In this document: positions 1 to 5,123 of the stretch, piece by piece
Position numbering within the stretch: position 1 is the first letter of the stretch
How the letters are laid out: every line of letters starts with the position of its first letter
Source: CAYGJN01 sp964350135
GTDB lineage: Bacteria > Bdellovibrionota > Bacteriovoracia > Bacteriovoracales > Bacteriovoracaceae
DNA: 11,340 nt
Direction of reading: 5' to 3'
NCBI GenBank assembly: GCA_964350135.1
Contig: CAYGJN010000093.1
Coordinates: 1 to 11,340 of the forward strand
Made by a program: the position numbers and the translations under genes
The notes under the pieces: model-generated
What the model was told of the DNA's origin: nothing
The model's input: the letters and a program-made list of their open reading frames with translations, nothing else
The model's database searches: none

Positions 1-20
1 TGAATACTAAGGCAAGTCTA

Positions 21-40
21 TGGACGCTGGTTCGTCCAGC
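21..40 (-). other. Hairpin just downstream of the tRNA-Ala gene
   Basis: Reading on the minus strand, a perfect 6-bp inverted repeat (TGGACG/CGTCCA, 21-26 with 33-38) lies 10 bases after the CCA end of the tRNA. A competing 5-bp stem (GCTGG/CCAGC, 26-30 with 36-40) uses some of the same bases. There is no U-run after either stem, so this may be a processing or weak termination structure for the tRNA transcript rather than a standard intrinsic terminator. It could also be chance. Confidence 0.25.
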
Positions 41-48
41 ATAAGATT

Positions 49-124
49 TGGTGGACCCGAACAGGATCGAACTGTCGACCTCTACACTGCCAGTGTAGCG
101 CTCTCCCAACTGAGCTACGGGCCC
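49..124 (-). tRNA. tRNA-Ala (anticodon GGC)
   Basis: A complete 76-nt cloverleaf can be read on the minus strand. The acceptor stem pairs GGGCCCG (118-124) with CGGGTCC (53-59) and contains a G3:U70 wobble, the identity element recognised by alanyl-tRNA synthetase. The D-arm has the usual AGCTCAGTTGGGAGAGC pattern, the anticodon stem CTACA/TGTAG encloses the loop CTGGCAG with anticodon GGC, and the T-arm carries GTTCGATCC. The 3' CCA is encoded in the gene (49-51). GGC decodes GCC and GCU alanine codons. It appears to be a single tRNA; no second tRNA is visible on either side within the window. Confidence 0.97.
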
Positions 125-143
125 CAACATAACAAGAATAAGA

Positions 144-172
144 AATGTAGCATTTTAAACGAAGTCTGTCCC
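144..172 (-). promoter_or_regulatory. Candidate promoter of the tRNA-Ala gene
   Basis: On the minus strand an extended -10 (TGC-TACATT, 144-152) sits 17 bp from a -35-like GGGACA (167-172). The expected start would be about 13 nt before the mature tRNA 5' end, a normal leader length. The -35 matches TTGACA at four of six positions. Assigned by eye. Confidence 0.35.
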
Positions 173-197
173 CTTGATTCTGTGAGCTGTAAAAGAT

Positions 198-206
198 TGG
201 TATTTT
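198..206 (+). promoter_or_regulatory. Weak candidate extended -10 for the DUF1338 gene
   Basis: TGG-TATTTT at 198-206 fits an extended -10 (TGnTATnnT-like) about 50 bases before the DUF1338 start. A TTGATT hexamer at 174-179 is 21 bp away, too far for a normal -35, so the site would have to work as an extended -10 alone. An imperfect hairpin (CCAAG 215-219 with CTTGG 230-234) would lie in the resulting leader. Confidence 0.2.
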
Positions 207-222
207 AAAACTTTCCAAGGGG

Positions 223-261
223 ATGATTTCTTGGCAATATTCATTCAAGGAGTTCTTATGA
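223..261 (+). CDS. Possible 12-codon leader ORF overlapping the DUF1338 start
   Basis: An ATG at 223 opens a 12-codon frame (MISWQYSFKEFL) that ends in TGA at 259-261, overlapping the DUF1338 ATG at 258 as ATGA. The Shine-Dalgarno sequence of the main gene (247-252) lies inside this short frame. An AAGG at 217-220 stands in front of the ATG but is only 2 nt away, too close for good initiation. It could couple translation to the downstream gene or be a chance frame; there is no codon-level evidence for translation. Confidence 0.18.
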   Translation: MISWQYSFKEFL

Positions 262-1058
262 GCGTATCAAGCAAAGTTTTATTAGATAATATGTGGCAGG
301 ACTATCTTAAACTCAATCCTCTTGCTCAAAGAATAAAAGAGTTATTGGAAGAGAAAGGTGAAATTGTTTTTAATGACCATATTGCCCTTAGGACTTATAA
401 AAATCCAAAATGTTCTATTGATATATTGGCCAAGCCTTTTTTAAATGATGGTTATATTGAAAAAGATGAATACCATTTTGAGCAAAAAAAACTTTATGCA
501 AAGCATTTTGAACATCCCGATAGCTCTATGCCTAAAATTTTTATCAGTGAACTTTTGGTTGAAAAACTTTCAGACTCAGCTCAAAAGATTATAGGAAATC
601 TAATTTCTCAAATGGATAATGCCATAACCTCTAAGGATAACTTCCTTTATTCAGGAAGACCTTGGGATCTAGACTTTGTAACTTATGAATCCCTTTTAAA
701 AGAGAGTGAGTATGCTGGCTGGATGGCTGCCTTTGGTTTTAGGCCAAACCATTTTACTGTCAATGTGAATATGCTTAAAAATTTTTCTGATATTGAAGAA
801 GTTAATGATTTTCTTAAGAAAAATAATATTGAGCTTAATTCCAGTGGTGGAGAGATTAAGGGATCTAAAGAAGTCTATCTTAAGCAGTCCTCAACTCTTG
901 CAAATAAAGCACTTGTAAAGTTCTCTGACAAATCAATTGAGATTCCTAGTTGTTATTATGAATTTGCAAAGAGATTTCCTCTCCATACGGGAGAGCTCTA
1001 TCAAGGTTTTGTTGCTAAAAGTGCTGATAAAATCTTTGAGTCTACTGACCAGCAATAA
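258..1058 (+). CDS. DUF1338 protein, likely 2-oxoadipate dioxygenase/decarboxylase (HglS-like, short form)
   Basis: This 266-residue cytoplasmic protein belongs to the DUF1338 family. Family members studied in Pseudomonas putida (HglS) are Fe(II)-dependent and convert 2-oxoadipate to 2-hydroxyglutarate in lysine breakdown. Visible signatures are NDHIALRT (residues 39-46), EYAGWMAAFGFRPNHFTV (151-168), the IPSCYYEFAKRFP block (229-241) and a C-terminal YQGF..ASADKIFESTD-like end. His41, His165 and Glu235 are the probable metal ligands; Arg45, four residues after the first His as in HglS, is a likely substrate contact. The protein is well short of the roughly 450-residue HglS type but matches the compact bacterial form. 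The ATG at 258 is chosen over a TTG at 231 because AAGGAG (247-252) lies 5 nt before it. No lysine-pathway gene is adjacent, so the exact substrate is inferred. Confidence 0.85.
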   Translation: MSVSSKVLLDNMWQDYLKLNPLAQRIKELLEEKGEIVFNDHIALRTYKNPKCSIDILAKPFLNDGYIEKDEYHFEQKKLYAKHFEHPDSSMPKIFISELLVEKLSDSAQKIIGNLISQMDNAITSKDNFLYSGRPWDLDFVTYESLLKESEYAGWMAAFGFRPNHFTVNVNMLKNFSDIEEVNDFLKKNNIELNSSGGEIKGSKEVYLKQSSTLANKALVKFSDKSIEIPSCYYEFAKRFPLHTGELYQGFVAKSADKIFESTDQQ

Positions 1059-1127
1059 TTTCCTTAACTCCAGGCTTCTTCTTAGTTACCCAGAAGAGAT
1101 CCTTGGTACATCATTTGTATACCCTTG

Positions 1128-1148
1128 AGCCTGTATTGACAGGCTTTT
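1128..1148 (+). terminator. Intrinsic terminator after the DUF1338 gene
   Basis: A perfect 7-bp stem, AGCCTGT (1128-1134) with ACAGGCT (1139-1145), closes a 4-base ATTG loop and runs into a short TTTT tract. It lies 70 bases after the DUF1338 stop. The U-run is short, so termination may be partial. The loop and 3' arm contain TTGACA, a perfect -35 hexamer. Confidence 0.6.
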
Positions 1149-1164
1149 AAGTCGAAAGTAGATA
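1136..1164 (+). promoter_or_regulatory. Candidate promoter of the secreted protein gene at 1189
   Basis: TTGACA (1136-1141) matches the sigma-70 -35 consensus perfectly. A -10-like TAGATA (1159-1164) follows after 17 bp, and GATATT (1161-1166) is an alternative at 19 bp. Both -10 matches are mediocre. The -35 is embedded in the preceding terminator hairpin. Confidence 0.4.
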
Positions 1165-1188
1165 TTGTTTTATATCTAGGAGTTATTA

Positions 1189-1659
1189 ATGAAGTTATTT
1201 CTTTTTTTCCTTTTACTTATAAGCTTAAGTTCAACTTATGCTAATTTTACTGGAACCTGGTCAGGTTTCTTTAAAAGAGAAATTAAAAGTGAAAAGATAA
1301 ATATAGTTGAACATTGTGGAATAATAGATTTTACAATTTTTCAAACTGAAAAGTATTTAGTGGTAAGTAATGTGTTAGTTTGGTGTGGCCCTTTTTTTGG
1401 TGGTGACTGGTATTATTATATAAAAGATGGAGTCACCCTGAATATTGTTGGCAATGATCTTTACTTTAATGGTCAGAAGATTGGAATAATTAAAAAAGAT
1501 CGTCTTCAATACAACTTAAGTAATAAGTCTCAGTCTAGTGGTTTTGACTTAGCGATTGAAGATGGAAATATCTTTTTAGAATTTAAAGATACTTTTAATA
1601 AGAATAAAAGTTCAGAAATTTTCTATCATACAGTTTTTAAAGAGATAAAAGTTCAGTGA
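1189..1659 (+). CDS. Small exported protein with FTGTW motif, function unknown
   Basis: I do not recognise this 156-residue protein. It starts with a clear signal peptide: Lys2, then an uninterrupted hydrophobic stretch, with a likely cut after TYA (residue 18). The mature part begins NFTGTW (19-24), and a GTW motif at the start of an all-beta domain recalls lipocalin-like barrels, though this is only a resemblance. Cys43 and Cys66 could form a disulfide in the periplasm or outside. The rest is rich in aromatic residues and alternating hydrophobic positions, as in a beta protein. The ATG at 1189 follows AGGAG (1178-1182) at 6 nt. The convergent gene at 1706-2149 encodes a protein with the same layout (signal peptide, F-[ST]-G-T-W, two Cys), suggesting an ancient duplication. 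Confidence 0.8.
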   Translation: MKLFLFFLLLISLSSTYANFTGTWSGFFKREIKSEKINIVEHCGIIDFTIFQTEKYLVVSNVLVWCGPFFGGDWYYYIKDGVTLNIVGNDLYFNGQKIGIIKKDRLQYNLSNKSQSSGFDLAIEDGNIFLEFKDTFNKNKSSEIFYHTVFKEIKVQ

Positions 1660-1667
1660 TTTTTGAA

Positions 1668-1691
1668 GGCATTCTCCAGGAGGAAAATGCC
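1668..1691. terminator. Hairpin between the two convergent secreted-protein genes
   Basis: GGCATT (1668-1673) pairs perfectly with AATGCC (1686-1691), and an inner TCC/GGA stem continues after one mismatch, leaving a 4-base loop. It lies in the 46-base gap between the convergent stops and could serve both directions. Neither side has a proper U-run, so it is a weak candidate. Confidence 0.4.
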
Positions 1692-1705
1692 CTTGTTATA
1701 AAAAA

Positions 1706-2149
1706 TTAGATCTTATTTAAAATAGAAATTTCTTCGCCCATAACTTGACCGCCATAGCTAAGAACAGAAGTTTGTCTGACTTGAGAAGCATTTATTTTTT
1801 CAGAAGTAACTTTAATATCGAATTGGTAATTACTCATTTTATCAACAATTTGTCCTGACATAACCATTGATGTACCTACATGTCTCATGGCCAAATACAT
1901 TGAAAGTTCAGCATCATCAAAAACAAGGCTTAAGTTTTCATCTACATAAATTTCTTCATGGGCAGGATCGATATCATCATAGCTAATAATAGAAACCGCA
2001 TAGCAATTATGTTGAGTCACTTCTTGATAGGAATTGTATTGAGTACCGGTTTCAGGGTCCGTTTCAAGGCTGTGCCAAGTTCCTGAGAAGTCAGTGCATG
2101 TAAAAGCGGAAACAGAAAAAGTAAAAAGTAGTGCTGCGATTAATTTCAT
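1706..2149 (-). CDS. Small exported protein with FSGTW motif, function unknown
   Basis: This 147-residue protein is not one I can name. Residues 1-15 form a signal peptide (Lys2, hydrophobic core, SVSA before the likely cut). Cys18 is not preceded by a lipobox, so this is probably a soluble exported protein, not a lipoprotein. The mature chain starts with C-T-D-FSGTW (18-25), and the second cysteine, Cys49, could pair with Cys18. The body is acidic (for example DDIDPAHEEIYVDE, 58-71) with alternating beta-type residues. The ATG is preceded by AAGGAG (2156-2161 on the plus strand read in reverse) at 6 nt. It resembles the convergent neighbour at 1189-1659 in architecture. It is transcribed away from the TIGR02147 operon, and the two share the 182-base intergenic region with the operator-like repeats. 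Confidence 0.8.
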   Translation of the reverse strand: MKLIAALLFTFSVSAFTCTDFSGTWHSLETDPETGTQYNSYQEVTQHNCYAVSIISYDDIDPAHEEIYVDENLSLVFDDAELSMYLAMRHVGTSMVMSGQIVDKMSNYQFDIKVTSEKINASQVRQTSVLSYGGQVMGEEISILNKI

Positions 2150-2175
2150 ATATCTCTCCTTAATTTGTATTAATT

Positions 2176-2204
2176 ATTCTAGAAAGCTCGGATCTGTCCT
2201 ACAA
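2176..2204 (-). promoter_or_regulatory. Candidate promoter of the secreted protein gene at 1706-2149
   Basis: On the minus strand TTGTAG (2199-2204) is followed after exactly 17 bp by TAGAAT (2176-2181), a five-of-six match to the -10 consensus. The predicted start lies about 20 bases before the start codon. The operator-like repeats begin 34 bp upstream of this -35. Confidence 0.45.
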
Positions 2205-2237
2205 GAAAAACACGCTTAGAATCCTGAAAAAAATACA

Positions 2238-2282
2238 TGGTTCAAAAGCAGTGAACCATTTTGGTTCAAAAGCTGTGGACTC
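2238..2282 (+). promoter_or_regulatory. Operator-like repeat array upstream of the TIGR02147 regulator
   Basis: Two 21-base direct repeats with a 24-bp period (2238-2258 and 2262-2282) match at 17 of 21 positions and begin TGGTTCAAAAGC. Within them three exact half-sites alternate in direction: TGGTTCA (2238-2244), TGAACCA (2252-2258) and TGGTTCA (2262-2268). A degenerate fourth, TGGACTC (2276-2282), follows. Every neighbouring pair forms a dyad, with centres about 12 bp apart, roughly one helix turn. The last half-site overlaps the probable -35 of the regulator operon, so a protein bound here would block transcription. The simplest binder is the HTH protein encoded next door; this is inference. 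Confidence 0.6.
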
Positions 2283-2303
2283 TTTGCAGCAATGCTTTAT
2301 ATT
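2276..2303 (+). promoter_or_regulatory. Candidate promoter of the three-gene regulator/protease operon
   Basis: TGGACT (2276-2281, four of six to TTGACA) and TATATT (2298-2303, five of six to TATAAT) are separated by 16 bp and lie about 30 bases before the GTG start. The -35 overlaps the last degenerate operator half-site. Confidence 0.45.
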
Positions 2304-2331
2304 AGGCTCAGAACTTAAACCTTGAGGATTT

Positions 2332-3114
2332 GTGAGCTTACCAGAAGATTTTAAGACATATTTGCAGCAAGAACTTGTGAGTAGGGTTCAAAAAAACCCA
2401 TCTTACTCACTTCGCGCCTTTGCAAACTCTCTTGAGATCAACCATTCAGGGCTTTCACAGATTCTAAGTGGTAAGCGGGCCATAAGCGAGAAAATGATTA
2501 AACGTTTGGGTGAAAAACTCGATTTTGGGCCTAGAGAGTATGATCACTTTCTAGAAAAAAAAGAGAAGGCTCAAGAGATTAATTACTCAGCGGAGCAATT
2601 AAGTCTGGACTCTTTTGAAGTTATTAGTGATTGGCACCATCTAGCAATTTTAGAGCTTATGGATCTTGTTAATTATAAAAATGACTTTAAGTGGATGGCC
2701 TCTAAACTTGGGCTTAGTGTTCATGAGATTAGGCTTGCTTTTGAAAGAATGCAAAGGCTTAAGCTTGTTGAACTAGTTAATGGTGATTATAAAAAAACTC
2801 ACTTAGATGGCGTAAGTTGTGTTCATCATACATTTACAAATACAGCAAAAAAGAAATATCAAAAACAAGTATTTACTAAGGCCCTTGAGGCCATTAGTGA
2901 AACAGATATAAATCAGCGCAGTCACTCTGGCATGACCATGGCCATTGATAGCAGGAAGCTTGATCTTGCAAGAAAAGAGATCCTTGAGTTCAGACGTCGT
3001 CTCAATGATCTTTTATCAACAGAGCAATGCGATGAGGTTTATCATCTTTCTATCGGACTTTTCCCATTAACAAATACTAAACAAAATATTGAACATGCAG
3101 GAGATGAATCATGA
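2332..3114 (+). CDS. TIGR02147/DUF4423 family HTH transcriptional regulator
   Basis: A 260-residue cytoplasmic DNA-binding protein. Residues about 24-65 form a lambda-repressor/XRE-like helix-turn-helix (SLRAFANSLEINHSGLSQIL, then SGKRAISEKMIKRLG). The rest is the DUF4423 domain, with the typical opening SFEVISDWHHLAILEL (94-109), a second winged-helix-like stretch (WMASKLGLS, 121-129) and the family ending YHLSIGLFPLT (237-247). TIGR02147 proteins occur as large paralogue sets in Fibrobacter and Bdellovibrio relatives; their ligands and targets are largely unknown. The start is a GTG, supported by GAGG (2324-2327) 4 nt upstream; the next in-frame ATG would remove most of the HTH. Its stop overlaps the next gene's ATG (ATGA), and its promoter carries an operator-like repeat array, so autoregulation of the operon is likely. 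Confidence 0.85.
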   Translation: MSLPEDFKTYLQQELVSRVQKNPSYSLRAFANSLEINHSGLSQILSGKRAISEKMIKRLGEKLDFGPREYDHFLEKKEKAQEINYSAEQLSLDSFEVISDWHHLAILELMDLVNYKNDFKWMASKLGLSVHEIRLAFERMQRLKLVELVNGDYKKTHLDGVSCVHHTFTNTAKKKYQKQVFTKALEAISETDINQRSHSGMTMAIDSRKLDLARKEILEFRRRLNDLLSTEQCDEVYHLSIGLFPLTNTKQNIEHAGDES

Positions 3115-4157
3115 AATTATTATTAACGTTTTTATTAGCAATTAATTTTACTATGGCCGGAGGAGAAACCGACGGCGAAGCAGGACTTCTTTGGAGAGCA
3201 GGAGATACCTTTCAAAGACCTGAACTTTTTTTCTACAATTACTCAGGAGAGAAAGTGATATATGGTCTAAACTCTTTAGATTTTGTTAATTTCTCTGACG
3301 CTAAATCTTTAAGGTACACAACTAGAAATTGTGAGAAGTCAGTTAAAAAAGAGCTGAGTTCTAATTTTCCTGGCTTACTTGATAGGCTAGAGGCGGGAGA
3401 CTATAAAGCAATTAATGGAGGAAACTTTGGGCCAATCCTTACAACAATTAATGGAATTTTATATGCTTTACCCAACTCCTATGAAAAGAAAAAATCTCGC
3501 CTCCTTTGTTATGACAATGGTAGTTTAATACATTTTAAAGCGATTAATATAGATGAGTTTATAAAGGTATTGAGATCTCAGCTTGAGATGGTTGCCCATA
3601 GAACATTATTATTACAAGAGGTTTACTTAAACTTTAACGGAAATATCCAGTCAGATGCAATGATTCTTCTGAATGCTTGTAGTGAAAGAGCAACTTACAG
3701 TGATTTTTTTGAGTACTTTAGAGATGAACTTGATCTTAGATTACCATATAGTACTAATGATGCCTACTCTATCATGAGTTTTTTGAGGTCTTATCTAAAG
3801 CTACAAAACTTATCCAACTTAGATGATATAGAACTAGATGTTGATTCAGTATTTTCTCAAATTGACTTTGGTCTTCTTTCTGATGTGGGGCTAGCAATTT
3901 CAAATAGGCATACAATTCTTCTTGAAGGCCTTGGGAGTCCTTATGATAAATTTATTTATTGGGACAATATCGCTATGAGGTATGCACCAGGCTCAGCTCA
4001 GTGGACTAAAGCGCGGAGTGAAATTCTTTCAATATGGGCAAAGCATAATATGAATGAGGTTTATAAAGAGTTACTAAATACTCCAAGTTGCAACTCTACT
4101 AAACAGATAAGAGGGTTTGTTTACACATTAAACAAAAGGTATATCGATATCCCATGA
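3111..4157 (+). CDS. Exported protein of unknown function, second gene of the regulator/protease operon
   Basis: I do not recognise this 348-residue protein. Residues 1-16 (MKLLLTFLLAINFTMA) are a signal peptide with a cut site before GGETDGEAG. The mature chain has four cysteines (74, 133, 190, 327), an even number fitting two disulfides. The first part (about 30-145) is rich in aromatic and beta-type residues with several Gly/Asn turns (INGGNFGPI near 101-109); the second (about 146-325) looks helical. There is no lipobox, transmembrane anchor or catalytic motif that I can identify. The ATG is part of an ATGA overlap with the regulator and has AGGAG (3099-3103) at 7 nt. It overlaps the metallopeptidase gene in the same way. 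Position suggests it is a partner, substrate or chaperone of the protease, or an envelope-associated effector; this is a guess. Confidence 0.75.
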   Translation: MKLLLTFLLAINFTMAGGETDGEAGLLWRAGDTFQRPELFFYNYSGEKVIYGLNSLDFVNFSDAKSLRYTTRNCEKSVKKELSSNFPGLLDRLEAGDYKAINGGNFGPILTTINGILYALPNSYEKKKSRLLCYDNGSLIHFKAINIDEFIKVLRSQLEMVAHRTLLLQEVYLNFNGNIQSDAMILLNACSERATYSDFFEYFRDELDLRLPYSTNDAYSIMSFLRSYLKLQNLSNLDDIELDVDSVFSQIDFGLLSDVGLAISNRHTILLEGLGSPYDKFIYWDNIAMRYAPGSAQWTKARSEILSIWAKHNMNEVYKELLNTPSCNSTKQIRGFVYTLNKRYIDIP

Positions 4158-5122
4158 TAAAAATACTAGCAACTCTAATATTTAGCTTTTTTCTTAATGC
4201 GGAAGATGATCTGAAAAGGTCATCTTCTCCTTATGAGCTTGCAAGTAAGATCCATGCTGCTTATGAGCAAAAAGACTCAGCAGAGCTAAAGTTAATGAAC
4301 GACCAAGCTAGGTCCTTATTAATCGATGCTCTTTATAAAGATGAGAGCTCTTATGAATACACAAGAAGTATGCTTATAGAAAAGCTTGTAATCGTTGCTC
4401 CTTACCGCTACCGCTATTATATAAGTTTATTAGATGAAGACTTATTAAATCTTTACCTTAAAAAAGTTTTAAAAGTTTTGACTTATCTACCTTCCGGAAG
4501 TCTAGGGCAGAAATACCATTCTTTAATTACTGAAAAAATTGAAAGTGGAGATCTTGTACTGATGCCTCTTAAAGGACTAGCTTTGAGTCATGAATCGAGA
4601 GGTCTTTTCCATGCAAGATCTAATAAAGTTTCGTTACAGCTTTTAAGCGCTCACGAAATTATTTTTCCTCTTATCCACGAGTTTGCTCATGTAAAAGATC
4701 ATGAGTTAATAGATAAAAGGACTAATATTAAAAATGTTCGAAATAGTTTTCCTTTGTATTATAATCAACAGCTTATTGAAGAAAAGTTCAAAAACGAGTT
4801 TGGCCGTTATTGGTTCTTAGAAGAAAGTTATGCTCCTCATTATAGTGAGATCATTCCTAGAGTGGATACTTGCAAAGTTTATATTGAGCTTATCACAAAT
4901 AATCTTTTAAAAAATGCAGAGTTCAAGGATCAAAAACGCTATGAAACAGTTCTTTCAGGCCAAGAGACTTGTGTTGAGCTTACTCAAAGAGAATTATCTT
5001 CTTGGAAGTCTCCAAGGCCAGCATGGGATAAAGAGCTTTTCCCTTGGCAATGGCAGCTTGTAGATGAGTACCGATCCAAATGGCTTAAACAAAACCATCT
5101 ACCTGATCCATTTTATCAATAA
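4154..5122 (+). CDS. Exported HExxH zinc metallopeptidase-like protein
   Basis: A 322-residue protein with a short signal peptide (residues 1-16, likely cut after LNA). Residues 175-179 are HEFAH within a hydrophobic helix (IIFPLIHEFAHVKDHE), the HExxH zinc-binding and catalytic motif: His175 and His179 would bind zinc and Glu176 would be the base. FLEESYAPHY (221-230) supplies Glu223/Glu224, about 45 residues on, as the probable third ligand, giving a gluzincin-like arrangement. Cys240 and Cys273 could form a disulfide. The N-terminal part (about 25-110) is helical and charged. I cannot place it in a named peptidase family. The start overlaps the previous stop (ATGA) with only a weak, distant AAAGGT, so translation is probably coupled. 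The predicted site of action is the periplasm or outside the cell; prey or envelope protein could be a substrate, but that is inference. Confidence 0.78.
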   Translation: MIKILATLIFSFFLNAEDDLKRSSSPYELASKIHAAYEQKDSAELKLMNDQARSLLIDALYKDESSYEYTRSMLIEKLVIVAPYRYRYYISLLDEDLLNLYLKKVLKVLTYLPSGSLGQKYHSLITEKIESGDLVLMPLKGLALSHESRGLFHARSNKVSLQLLSAHEIIFPLIHEFAHVKDHELIDKRTNIKNVRNSFPLYYNQQLIEEKFKNEFGRYWFLEESYAPHYSEIIPRVDTCKVYIELITNNLLKNAEFKDQKRYETVLSGQETCVELTQRELSSWKSPRPAWDKELFPWQWQLVDEYRSKWLKQNHLPDPFYQ

Positions 5123-5123
5123 A

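Noticed and set aside
231..257. Upstream TTG start adding nine residues to the DUF1338 protein
   Set aside because: The ATG at 258 has AAGGAG at ideal spacing, and the added residues do not resemble the family N-terminus; the TTG has no such site.
1..257. tRNA-Ala as an integration site for a mobile element
   Set aside because: No integrase, no duplicated tRNA 3' end and no compositional break is visible within the window.
2096..2098. Exported protein at 1706-2149 as a lipoprotein anchored through Cys18
   Set aside because: The residues before Cys18 (S-A-F-T) do not fit a lipobox, and a normal signal-peptidase site (SVSA) precedes it.
2238..2282. Two near-identical repeats as a minimal CRISPR array
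   Set aside because: Only two copies, separated by 3 bases with no spacer, internally dyad-symmetric and placed on a promoter; an operator fits better.
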